Below, piece after piece: positions 1 to 9,490 of a stretch of DNA of 18,839 bases. Made by a program: the position numbers and the translations under genes. The DNA is from Ottowia sp. Its GTDB lineage: Bacteria > Pseudomonadota > Gammaproteobacteria > Burkholderiales > Burkholderiaceae_C. The stretch is taken from contig NZ_JADJCO010000001.1 in NCBI RefSeq assembly GCF_016703145.1, positions 1 through 18,839 on the forward strand, read 5' to 3'. Below the pieces are notes generated by a model, which did not search any database, had not been told where the DNA came from, and worked only from the letters and a program-made list of their open reading frames with translations. Numbering within the stretch: position 1 is the stretch's first letter; each line of letters starts with the position of its first letter.

Positions 1-1163
1 TTTTTCGCCAGCGTGCTCGGCATCATCAGTTGCTCGGCAGCGATCTCGCGCGACGTGAGGCCGTGGCTCATCAGGCGCAGCGTCTGGTCGTGCAGGTAGC
101 GTTACATGTCGCGGTGCTCGCTCAGGTACTGCACCACGTTCTCGGTGCCCCAGCAAGGCCAGTGGTGCTGGGCAAAGCAGACGCTTCGGCCTGGCCCGCG
201 AACGTCCACGCTTTCATCCATGTGGCTGGCCTAGGCCAGCGCGTCGCGCACCTTGGCGCCCGGATGGGGCACAGGGTTATGCATGGTATGGCCGGCGTTT
301 TCGGCCATGTTCAGCCCGCGCGCATCTGCGGAAAGTGAAGTTCATCTCCGCGGGCGCTTCGGTGCCGGGCGTCGGCTGGAAGATGATTTCGACGCCGTCG
401 ACGACGCGCTTTTCCACCGGTTTTCATAGATCAACTGCGTGGGCGGGACGAGGCCCGAGAATAGCAGCGCCCCTGCCCCTGCCCAGGCCGCTGTCGACGT
501 GCGAGCGCTCGCCCGGCCCGGTGTAGGTGCCGAACTGGAACTCGGCGCGGCGGCGCGGACGGCACGCCTGCCAGCAGCGCAACCAACATGACTTCCATGA
601 AGCCGTCGGGCGCGATGATTTGCACGTGGCCCGCGTCGACGTCCTGGGGTTGGCGACACCCGGCGCCGCCGTAGTGGTCGCGGTGGCTGTGGCTGCATCA
701 CCGCATGGACGGGGGCGCTGGCGCGGTGCTGCCAGTACAGCTCGAGCGCGGCCTCGCGGTTCCTCGAAAGTCAGTGGATCGATGACGATCAGGCCGGTGT
801 CGCCTTCGATGAAGGTGATGTTCGCCAGGTCGAAGCCGTGCACGGTAGATGCGCTCGCACACCTTGAACAGGCCGTGCACCTGCGTTCAGGCGGCCCATG
901 CGCCACAGGCTGGCGTTGACGGTGAGCGGCGCTTCTTCGCGTTGCCCAGGAAGTCGTACTCCTCCATGCTCCAGACCGCATCCATTTTGCGTCCCTTGAT
1001 GGTCGCGTTCTCCAGCGTGCCGACAAAGCCGCGCCGGACGTCGTCGAAATCACGGGGTGTCCGCGAAGTTCAAGGTGCCGGCAAGCGCCCACGGTCCTTT
1101 TAACACCGTCGGAATGCGCGCCTTGCGGCCACTGGAATCTTGGTCTTGGGGGGTGATTATCAT
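1..1163 (-). pseudogene. alkyl sulfatase (MBL fold, BDS1/SdsA1-like), partial and disrupted
   Basis: This family hydrolyses primary alkyl sulfates such as SDS to the alcohol and sulfate with a binuclear zinc centre. Read across frames, the minus strand gives a DFDDVRRGF stretch, HGFDLANITFIEGDTG followed by LIVIDPL, then the metallo-beta-lactamase motif HSHRDH at 691-674. Further on come IIAPDGFMEV, GTEAPAEMNF, AENAGHTMHN (metal ligands of this family) and YLHDQTLRLMSHG. That order matches the alkyl sulfatase catalytic domain. The ATG at 1163 follows GGAGAC with a 7-base gap, and the gene begins 15 bases after the stop of the Bug gene, so the two are probably cotranscribed. The C-terminal dimerisation and sterol-carrier-like domains would lie beyond position 1. 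Several frameshifts and two in-frame stops (TAG at 233-231, TAA at 104-102) break the frame; they may be sequence errors. The family assignment is firm, the intactness is not. Confidence 0.85.
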
Positions 1164-1178
1164 GAATGTTGTCTCCGG

Positions 1179-2177
1179 TCAATTCCTCGAATGTCTCCGA
1201 TCCGCCGTGGCGCCGCTTTGCTTCACGCGGGCGCGCCCAGGTCACCGCGTCGCGCGCCCATTCCTTGTCGAAGCCGGCGCGCGTGATGGGGTCGGCCTCC
1301 ATCCCCAGCTCGCGCGGTCACTCGGGCTTACGCAGCGGCGCGCTAAGCGGCCCGAGCCGATCCTTTGCGCCTCGGCCTCGGGCAAGCGCCGGGGCGAACA
1401 GGCCGAACCAGATTTCGGTGTCGAAAGCGATTCGCTTCTTTCAATGTGGGTACCTGCGGCAGCACGGACGACCGCTGCTACCGTCACGGCCAGCACCTTG
1501 ATCCTGCCCGCGCGCACCTGGGCAGGGCGCCCGCCACATCCACCATGCCCACCTGGATCTGCCCGCCGATCTGGTCCTGCAGCAGCGGGGCCACGCCTTG
1601 TAGGGCACGTGCTCCATCTTGCGCGGCGGACGCCGGTGGACGCACGGATGCCTTCGGCGGCCAGATGGGCCGCCCGAGTTGCCGCCTCCCACGACCCGTA
1701 CATCTACGCGGCTCGCCCGGTGCAACAGGCGCGCCACCATCTCGGCCGCCGTGTTGGCCGGGCATTTGCGGCCGGCCACCAGAGGTTGCGCCATGGCAGA
1801 TGCGAGCCAGGGCGGTGAAATCCTTTTCTCGGTGTTGTACCGCGACCCCGAGCAGCGCCGGGGCAATGGCCATGTTGCCCGGTGACGCCCAGCAGCAGCG
1901 TGCGCCCATCCGGCGCGGGGCGTGAGACCTGGGCTGCCTGCCGATGGTGCCAGTGGCGCCGGCTACGACGTCCACGATCACCGTGGTGCCCAGTTCCTTG
2001 CCCAGTCCCTGGGCCAGCAGGCGCCCATCACGTCGGTGCCCCTCCGGCGGGGAAGGGGCACGATCAGGCGGATGGGTTGGTCAGCCAGGCGGGCGAATTG
2101 CCACAGGGCGCGGCGGCCAGCAAAGCCGCCGCGCCCGCGAGCACGCTGCGGCGCGATGTGTGAGTGTTGTCGGGCAT
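1179..2177 (-). CDS. Bug-family (TctC-like) tripartite tricarboxylate transporter substrate-binding protein, frameshifted
   Basis: Periplasmic solute-binding protein of the Bug family, which binds carboxylates or other small acids for TTT-type uptake and is greatly expanded in Burkholderiales. The start at 2177 gives MPDNTHTSRRSVLAGAAALL, a twin-arginine-like signal (SRRSVLAG). Across frames the family landmarks follow: an LIVPFPAGGATDVMG-like segment, VIVDVVAGATGTIG, GNMAIAPALLG, MEHVPYKG, LLQDQIGGQIQVGMVDVAGALP, IKVLAVTG, and a C-terminus around GMEADPITRAGFDKEW ending in WARVVKQSGATAD. The stop is TGA at 1181-1179. Total length is 999 bases, the normal size for the family. At least eight single-base indels are needed to follow it, so the ligand cannot be guessed from the pocket. 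No TctA or TctB membrane partners lie in the window, which is common for orphan Bug genes. It sits between the IclR remnant and the sulfatase. Confidence 0.82.
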
Positions 2178-2379
2178 ATTGCTTGGCTCCATTGGTGAAA
2201 AAGCCCTGATTTCTCAGCCAACCGCCGCACACCTCGTCGCCCCTGCACGCCGCGCCTACGCCAGCGGCGCACGGGAAGCGGGGACGGCAGGCCGGCGCAC
2301 CAAAGCCTGAGACTGATAGCATTCCCAGCGCTTCCGGAGCGGCGCTGCTCTTCCGTCTCTACCTCTTCGGCCGGCAGGC
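2178..2379. other. intergenic region between IclR remnant and Bug gene
   Basis: About 200 bases without a convincing gene. GGAG lies 9-10 bases upstream of the Bug start. I see no clear terminator hairpin with a T run and no recognisable promoter. The open frames here do not resemble any protein I know. Confidence 0.4.
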
Positions 2380-2850
2380 TCAAATATATGGTCGGTCGCC
2401 AGCTCGCTGGCGCTGCACCAGTTCCACCAACCGAGGGCCGATGAGGCGAGCGGTTCCTTGGCTGCGTTCGCGTGGGGAGATGGAGCAGTTGAGGATCAGC
2501 GACCGTGTGCCGTGGCGGATGCGCGAGCACAGCCCACGCCGTATCGCCCGCACGCATCGTTCCGGAGTTCACGGTCGGTACCAGGCGAGCCTGGGTCTCC
2601 AGCGATTCCGCGATGCCCGGCGCACAGCGCGCCATCGTCAGGACGCGCGGTTGCCATCTGCCGCAGCACCTCGGCGCGTTCATCGGGGCTGGCGAGCGTG
2701 CACAGCCAGGCGCGGCCCAGGTCGCAGCGAACAGATCGGCGATCACCATGAAGGTGGCCTCGTAATGACACGGCCCAAGCCAGGCGGGACAGCAGCATCC
2801 CGATGCTCATGTTCAGCAGTTGGCTTTGCAGCCCGATGACTGCCGGGCTG
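2380..2850 (-). pseudogene. IclR-family regulator, C-terminal effector domain only
   Basis: IclR regulators have an N-terminal winged helix and a C-terminal effector-binding domain, and usually control adjacent catabolic genes. Across frames on the minus strand I read PAVIGLQSQLLN at the start, then LGRAWLCTLASPDERAEVLR (the LGRAWL segment is very characteristic of the effector domain), a GIAESLETQARL segment, and IRHGTRSLILNCS leading to IGPRLVELVQ, ending at TGA 2382-2380. Homology begins near 2846. The preceding 145 bases up to the divergent acyl-CoA dehydrogenase start are too short for the roughly 70-residue helix-turn-helix domain, and I find none. The protein as written could not bind DNA. 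Placement between divergent catabolic genes is typical of IclR regulators. Truncation may be genuine or an assembly deletion. Confidence 0.6.
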
Positions 2851-2994
2851 GACGCTGGAACGCCAAGTTGGGGCCGCCAGCGGCGCCACAGCGCGGCAGC
2901 GAACCAAAAACGTCTGTATTGTTCGTGGCTTCGCGCTGCGTTCGCGCTTGGCTTGCAAACTCGTATAGAGTTTTCCAGAAAGGAAGAACGAAAC
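2851..2994. other. divergent intergenic region upstream of the acyl-CoA dehydrogenase
   Basis: This stretch separates the minus-strand IclR remnant from the plus-strand beta-oxidation genes and should hold promoters for both sides. It is locally richer in A and T than its surroundings. It may also contain the junction where the IclR DNA-binding domain was lost. I see no clear palindromic operator. Confidence 0.4.
2964..2969 (+). promoter_or_regulatory. possible -10 box before the acyl-CoA dehydrogenase
   Basis: TATAGA lies 25 bases before the ATG at 2995, and an AGGAAG ribosome-binding site sits at 2981-2986. The hexamer 17 bases further upstream (TTCGCG) is a poor -35 match, so the promoter would be weak or activator-dependent. 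This is a pattern call only. Confidence 0.3.
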
Positions 2995-4000
2995 ATGCCC
3001 TCGATTTCCGCCGCTCCTGGATGGACGAAGAGTTGGAACTGTTCCGCGACAACGTGGTGCGCTTCCTCGAAGCCGAGATGCTTCCGACGACGAGGCGGCG
3101 CGCAGAGCGGCAACCGTCGGCCACGCCCTGTGGCGCAAGGCCGGCGAACTGGGCCTGCTGTGCGTGGACGTTCCCGGAAGCCTACGGCGGCGGGGGCGGC
3201 GACTTCCGCCACGAAGCCGTGATCCACGAAGAGATGGCGCGCCGCGCGCCAGCGGCATGAGCGTGGGCGTGCATTCGATCGTGGCGCACTACTTCCTGAA
3301 CCACGGCACCGAAGAGCAGAAGCGCAAGTACCTCCGCGGCTCGCGCGCGGCGGAGCTCGTGGGCGCCATCGCCATGACCGAGCCGGGCGCCGGCTCCGAC
3401 CTGCAGGGCGTGCGTGCGCGCCGAGAAGAACGCGGGCGGCTACGCCATCCACGGCTCCAAGACCTTCATCTCCAACGGCTACCTGGCCGGCGTGGTGCTG
3501 GTGGTGGCCAAGACCGACCCCACGAAAGGCGCCAAGGGCACGTCGATCCTGATCGTCGAGACCGAAGGGCGCGAGGGCTACCGCGTGGGCCGCGTGTCTC
3601 GACAAGATCGGCCTGAAGGCGCAGGACACCGCCGAACTGTTCTTCGACGGCGGCAGGTGCCGGCCGACGCGCTGCTGGGCGGCCAGGAAGGGCAGGGGCT
3701 TCTTTCAGCTCATGGGCGACCTGCCCTACGAGCGCCTCATCATCGGCGTGAGCGCGCTGGCCGCCATGGAAGGCGCCTACGCCGCCACGCTGGACTACGT
3801 GCGCGAGCGCAAGGCCTTCGGCCAGCCGATCGCCGAGTTCCAGAACACCAAGTTCAAGCTGGCCGAGATCGCCACGCAGATCAAGGTGGGCCGTGCCTTC
3901 ATCGACCGCTGCGTCGAGGACCTGGTGGCCGGCCGGCTGGACACCGCCACCGCGTCGATGGCCAAGCTGCGGGGCACCGACACGCAGGGCCGCGTGATCG
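2995..4000 (+). CDS. acyl-CoA dehydrogenase, frameshifted, C-terminus missing
   Basis: FAD enzyme that introduces the alpha,beta double bond of acyl-CoA in beta-oxidation or branched-chain catabolism. The start at 2995 follows AGGAAG by 8 bases. After an early frameshift I read a WMDEELELFRDNVVRFLE-like N-terminal helix, a YGGGGGDFRHEAVIHEEMAR segment, VGVHSIVAHYFLNHGTEEQK, the family signature AMTEPGAGSDLQGV, the KTFISNGYLAGVVLVV flavin-side segment, DKIGLKAQDTAELFFD, and LPYERLIIGVSALAAMEGAY. The Glu of PYERL is at the catalytic-base position used by isovaleryl- and long-chain-type enzymes. ERKAFGQPIAEFQNTKFKLA also follows. Homology stops at GTDTQGRVI near 4000; the usual FGGYGY and YGGTSEI block (about 50 residues) is absent. 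The frame then runs without a stop into the SDR gene. About six indels. Substrate chain length cannot be set. Confidence 0.88.
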
Positions 4001-4047
4001 CGCCGCACCGCTTCCCGTTTCCCCCACCCCTCCAAGGATCACCCGAC

Positions 4048-4828
<781 letters not shown>

Positions 4829-4878
4829 GCCGCGCGCCTGAACGAACAACGCCCCGATCGAATTCCATGGAGTCCTTC

Positions 4879-6057
4879 ATGCCCGAAGCCTATATCGTCG
4901 CCGCCGCCCGCACCGCCGGCGGCCGCCGCAGTGGCCGCCTGTCCGGCTGGCACCCCGCGGACCTCGCCGCGCAGGTGCTCGAACGCCCTGGTGGCGCGCA
5001 CCGGTGCCGACCCGGCGCTGGTCGAGGACGTCATCATGGGCTGCGTCAGCCAGGTCGGCGAGCAGGGCATCAACATCGCGCGCAACGCGGTGCTGGCCTC
5101 GACGCTGCCCGAGTCCGTGCCCGCCACCGCCATCGACCGCCAGTGCGGCTCCTCGCAGCAGGCGCTGCACTTCGCGGCGCAGGCCGTGATGTCGGGCACC
5201 ATGGACGTGGTGATCGCCGCCGGCGTCGAGAGCATGACGCGCGTGCCCATGGGCACCCCGATCGTGCTGCCCTTCAAGAACGGCCTGGGCACTTACATGA
5301 GCCCGGCCATGCAGCAGCGCTACCCCGGCATCGAGTTCAGCCAGTTCACCGGCGCCGAGATGATGGCCAGGAAGTACGGGCTCAAAAAAGCCCATCTCGA
5401 CGCCTACGCGCTGGGCAGCCACCAACGCGCGATCGCCGCCACCCAGGCCGGCCTGTTCGATGCGGAGATCGTGCCCGTGCGCGCACGCATGAACGATGGC
5501 ACCGAACCCGGCGACCTGCACACGCGCGACGAGGGCATCCGCTTCGACGCCACGCTGGAGAGCATCGCCGGCGTCAAGCTCATCGCCGAGGGCGGGCGCT
5601 GCACGGCGGCCACCGCCAGCCAGATCTGCGACGGCGCGGCCGGCCTGATGGTGGTCAGCGAGCGCGGCCTGAAATCGCTGGGCGTCAAGCCGCTCGCGCG
5701 CATCCACCACCTCAGCGTGTTGGGCCACGACCCGGTGATCATGCTCGAAGCGCCATTGCCCGCCACCCAGCGCGCGCTGCAGAAAGCCGGCATGAAGATC
5801 GACGACATCGACCTCTTCGAGGTGAACGAAGCCTTCGCGCCCGTGCCGCTGGCCTGGCTGCAGGCGCTGGGCGCCGACCCGATCGCCTGAACGTCAACGG
5901 CGGCGCCATCGCGCTGGGCCATCCGCTGGGCGGTTCCGGCGCCAAGCTGATGACCACGCTGGTCCATGCGCTGGGCCAGCGCGGCAAGCGCTACGGCCTG
6001 CAGACCATGTGCGAGGGTGGCGGCATGGCCAACGTCACGATCGTCGAGCGGCTTTGA
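4879..6057 (+). CDS. acetyl-CoA C-acyltransferase (thiolase), frameshifted twice
   Basis: Cleaves 3-ketoacyl-CoA with CoA, the last beta-oxidation step. I chose the ATG at 4879 over the in-frame ATG at 4867 because GGAG at 4869-4872 is spaced 6 bases from it. The protein starts MPEAYIVAAARTAGGRRSG. The nucleophile is in DRQCGSSQQALHFAAQAVMSG, followed by AAGVESMTRVPMG. FEVNEAFAPVPLAWLQ, NGGAIALGHPLGGSGA (active-site His) and CEGGGMANVTIVERL (second Cys) close the family pattern. An extra base near 4983 and a missing base near 5885 cancel each other, leaving 392 residues, the standard thiolase length. Nearly all the rest lies in one open frame. The stop at 6057 ends the beta-oxidation group; the SDR gene ends 50 bases upstream. 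Confidence 0.93.
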   Translation: MPEAYIVAAARTAGGRRSGRLSGWHPADLAAQVLERPGGAHRCRPGAGRGRHHGLRQPGRRAGHQHRAQRGAGLDAARVRARHRHRPPVRLLAAGAALRGAGRDVGHHGRGDRRRRREHDARAHGHPDRAALQERPGHLHEPGHAAALPRHRVQPVHRRRDDGQEVRAQKSPSRRLRAGQPPTRDRRHPGRPVRCGDRARARTHERWHRTRRPAHARRGHPLRRHAGEHRRRQAHRRGRALHGGHRQPDLRRRGRPDGGQRARPEIAGRQAARAHPPPQRVGPRPGDHARSAIARHPARAAESRHEDRRHRPLRGERSLRARAAGLAAGAGRRPDRLNVNGGAIALGHPLGGSGAKLMTTLVHALGQRGKRYGLQTMCEGGGMANVTIVERL

Positions 6058-6241
6058 GCGCTGCGCGCATGAGCTTGGGCGAAGGGGGCGGGCCGTCTAG
6101 CGCTTCCTCGGCGGGCAGCATGCAGCGGCGGCACGCCGCGCGGATTCAGGAACCATGGGAGGACGCTGGCTTTGTCCTGCTGGCCGCGCGTGGCGGAGCC
6201 TTTCCCTAGAATCTTCGCTCCCGCCCCATCCCGCCTTCCCC
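6058..6241. other. intergenic region upstream of the long uvrA
   Basis: Contains no gene I can support. I see no T-rich terminator after the thiolase and no SOS box (CTG-N10-CAG) before uvrA. A TAGAAT hexamer near the 3' end could be a -10 element. Confidence 0.4.
6207..6212 (+). promoter_or_regulatory. possible -10 box before uvrA
   Basis: TAGAAT lies 29 bases before the ATG at 6242, within CCTAGAATCTTCGC. No good -35 hexamer sits at 16-18 bases. No AGGAG-type ribosome-binding site is obvious before this ATG, so the start was chosen from the conserved N-terminus (IRIRGARQHNLKNL). Confidence 0.3.
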
Positions 6242-7650
6242 ATGACCCGAGGCCTCATCCGCATCCGCGGTGCGCGGCAGCACAACCTGAAGAACCTGGA
6301 TCTGGACATCCGCACCGGCGAGCTGACGGTGGTGACCGGGCCCAGCGGCTCCGGCAAGTCGAGCCCGGTGTTCGACACGCTGTACGCCGAGGGGCAGCGG
6401 CGCTACGTGGAGACCTTCAGTGCCTACGCGCGGCAGTTCCTCGACCGCATGGACAAGCCCGCGGTGGACAAGGTCGAGGGCGTGCCGCCGGCCATCGCCA
6501 TCGACCAGACCAACCCGGTGCGCAGCTCGCGCTCCACCGTGGGCACGATGACGGAGCTGAACGACCACCTGAAGCTCTTGTTCGCGCGCGCGGCCCAGTT
6601 GTTTGACCAGGACACCGCGCTGCCGGTGCGGCATGACACGCCCAGAGCATCTGCGCGGAGCTCGCCGAACGCGCCCGCCAGAGGGAGGATCCGCGCCTCG
6701 CGGTCACTTTTCCGGTCGAGCTGCCCGGCAACACCACGGCCGACGAAGTGGCACAGTGGCTGGCCGCCAGCGGCTTCACGCGCGTGCAGAGTGAGCGTGT
6801 GGACGGCGACAAGAAACTGCTGGACGTGGTGGCCGACCGCTTCAGGATCAGCGGCGCCGAGAAGGCGCGCGTGATCGAGGCCATCGAGGTCGCGCTGCAC
6901 CGCAGCGCCGGCCGGCTGAACGTGTACGTGCTGGGCGACGTGGAGGCGGACAGCCCGGTCTGGCGCTTCTCCACCGGCCTGCACTGCCCCGACAGCGACC
7001 CGCTACCGCGAGCCGATGCCGTCCATGTTCTCCTTCAACTCGGCCGTGGGCGCGTGCGAGACCTGCCGCGGCTTCGGGCGCGTGATCGGGGTGGACTGGG
7101 GGCTGGTGATCCCCGACGAGCGGCTCACGCTGCGCGCGGGCGCCGTCAAGCCGATCCAGACGCCCGCCTGGCGCGAGTGCCAGGACGACCTGATGCGCCA
7201 TGCCGAGGGCGCCGGCATCCCGCGCGACACGCCTGGGGCAAGCTCACGCCCGAGCAGCGCCACTGGGTCATCGAGGGCGCGCCGGGCTACAAGGAGGGCA
7301 ACTGGAACAAGCAGTGGTACGGCATCCGGCGCTTCTTTCCAGTACCTGGAGAGCAAGGCGTACAAGATGCACATCCGCGTGCTGCTGTCCAAGTACCGCA
7401 GCTACACCGAGTGCCCCGACTGCGGCGGCGCGCGGCTGAAGACCGAGTCGCTGCTGTGGCGCGTGGGCAGCCAGGACGACGCCGACGCGGTGCTCGACCC
7501 CGCGCGCCGCTTCATGCCCCGGGGCGTGGACTGGACGCGCGCGCAGCTCGAAGCCCTGCCCGGCCTCAGCCTGCACGACCTGATGCTGCTGCCCATCGAG
7601 CGGCTGCGGCGCTTCTTCGGCCAGATGGCGCAACCCGCCACGGATGCTCC

Positions 7651-7710
7651 TGAATCAATAGCTGTTGATGCATATTCCACGCCGGCTGGAGCCGATTTTG
7701 ACTTGAAATC
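7651..7710 (+). repeat. dispersed-repeat-like insert in uvrA, copy A
   Basis: A 60-base stretch (TGAATCAATAGCTG ... GATTTTGACTTGAAATC) of lower GC lies in the uvrA linker between QMAQPATDAPE and the TTRLRYLCDVGIGYLTLDR segment. UvrA proteins have no matching residues there. The minus-strand reading of 11066-11007 shares both ends: ATAGCTG near the start and TTGAAATC at the end, with similar spacing. It also resembles repeats I recall from intergenic regions of Comamonadaceae. It is translated in frame as part of the gene. Confidence 0.6.
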
Positions 7711-8744
7711 CCCGCCAGCGGCCAGGCCGACCGCCACGCACGACGGCGCCGACGCCAAGGCCCTGGCGCTCATCCTCGACGAGATCACCACGCGCCTGCG
7801 CTACCTGTGCGATGTCGGCATCGGCTACCTCACGCTCGACCGGCAAAGCCGCACCCTGTCCGGCGGCGAGGTCCAGCGCATCAACCTGACCACGGCGCTG
7901 GGCACCTCCCTCGTCAACACCCTGTTCGTGCTCGACGAGCCCAGCATCGGCCTGCACCCGCGCGACATGGACCGCATCACCGAGGCCATGCAGCGCCTCA
8001 AGCGCGCCGGCAACACGCTGGTCGTGGTGGAGCACGACCCCGCCGTCATGCTGGCCGCCGACCGCGTCCTCGACTTGGGCCCCGGCCCCGGCGCGGGCGG
8101 GCGCATCGTCTTCGACGGCACGCCCGATCAGGCCCGCCATGCCGACACGCTGACCGGCGCCTACCTCCGGCGGGCGCCGCACCATCGGCCTGGGCCTGCG
8201 CGGCCGGTGACCGACGGCACGCCGCGCCTCGTCCTGGAAGGCGCGCGCCAGCACAACCTGAAGGACGTGTCGGTCGAATTCCCGCTGCAGCGCCTCGTCA
8301 GCGTCACCGGCGTGTCCGGCTCCGGGCAAGTCACGCTGATCCAGGACGTGCTGGCGCCCGCCCTCAAGCGCCACTTCGGCCAGGGCCACCGAGCCGCCCG
8401 GCGCGCACGACCGGCTGCTGGGCGCCGAGCAGCTCGGCGGCGTGGTCTTCGTCGACCAGTCGCCCATCGGCAAGACCGCGCGTTCCAACCCGTCAGCTAC
8501 GTCGGCGCATGGGACGCCATCCGCGCCCTGTTCGCCGCCGCGCCGCTGGCGCGCGCAGCGCGGCTACACGGCGTCCAAGTTCAGCTTCAACCCGGGCACG
8601 GGCGCTGCCCCCCTGCGGCGGCTCGGGCTTCGAGCACGTCGAGATGCAGTTCCTCAGCGACATCTACCTGCGCTGCCCCGACTGCGACGGCCGGCGCTAC
8701 CGGCCCGAGATCCTCGAAGTCACCATCGAGCGCCCAACCCAAAA

Positions 8745-8826
8745 ATTGGGGTCAGAGTCCCATTTGCGGCACGCGGCGGACGCATTGGCCAGCCTCGAAT
8801 CCGGCAAATTCGAATCTGACCCCAAT
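8745..8826. repeat. REP-like inverted repeat inserted in frame in uvrA
   Basis: Left arm 8745-8767 and right arm 8804-8826 are inverted copies matching at 20 of 23 positions, starting ATTGGGGTCAGA and ending TCTGACCCCAAT, with a 36-base centre. Such TTGGGGTCAGA palindromes are, from general recollection, found near IS200-like Y1 (RAYT) transposases. The element falls between the conserved VTIER and LNVADVLDLTVAEAV segments and adds about 36 residues with no stop. Confidence 0.8.
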
Positions 8827-9426
8827 TCAAGATCGCGGCACCTGAACGTGGCCGACGTGCTGGACCTCACCGTGGCCGAGGCCGTCCAGCGCTTGGCGGC
8901 CGGCGGCCCTAGGGGGCGCGCAGCGCGGAGCGGGTCCAACCGCGAGGTGGTCCGCGCCCTGCAGCCCATCGTGGACGTGGGGCTGGACTACGTGAAGCTC
9001 GGCCAGCCCGTGCCCACGCTGAGCGGCGGCGAAGCGCAGCGCTTGAAGCTGGCGGGCTTCCTGGCCGAGGCGCGCGCGCCAGCGCGCCAGCCAGCCCGTG
9101 GCGCGCAAAGGGCACGCTGTTCCTGTTCGACGAGCCCACCACCGGCCTGCACTTCGACGACATCGCCAAGCTGATGCGCGCTTTTGCGCAAGCTGCTGGA
9201 GGCCGGCCATTCGCTCATCGTCATCGAGCACAACCTGGACGTGATCGCGCGGCCGACTGGCTGGTCGACCTCGGCCCCGAGGGCGGTGACGCCGGCGGCC
9301 GCGTCGTCGCCGAAGGCGCGCCGGCCGACATGGCGCGGCATCCCGCCTCGCACACCGGCGCCGCGCTGCGCGCCTACGGCCAGACCCTCGGCCGGCCCGG
9401 ACGAGGTGCCGTGCGCGACGTGGAGA

Positions 9427-9490
9427 TGCTATATAAATATGAGCGACTGACGCAAGAGGGGAGCGGGCTACAGGCCGAAAACGTTCAGAA
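9427..9490 (+). repeat. possible third dispersed repeat in the linker between UvrA halves
   Basis: The AT-rich start TGCTATATAAATATGAGCGA followed by GGGCTACAGGCCGAAAACG stands out from the 70-75% GC around it. It lies exactly in the linker joining the two UvrA halves. The 3' part resembles GGCTGGAGCCGATTTTG of the 7651 copy. The similarity is weaker than between the other two copies. Confidence 0.4.

Noticed and set aside
30..2209. Many plus-strand open frames of 60-250 codons over the left 2 kb
   Set aside because: They are antisense to the sulfatase and Bug genes, have arginine- and alanine-rich composition and no recognisable motifs, as expected for shadows in high-GC DNA.
2496..3629. 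377-codon minus-strand frame over the regulator and acyl-CoA dehydrogenase
   Set aside because: Only its last third overlaps the IclR effector domain; the rest is antisense to clear dehydrogenase motifs and low in complexity.
4877..5728. 283-codon minus-strand frame opposite the thiolase
   Set aside because: Antisense to well-conserved thiolase active-site segments and without motifs of its own.
9430..9440. TATATAAATAT as a promoter for a separate second uvrA
   Set aside because: It lies in the linker and more likely belongs to a dispersed repeat; no paired -35 hexamer is apparent and there is no start codon with a ribosome-binding site for the second half.
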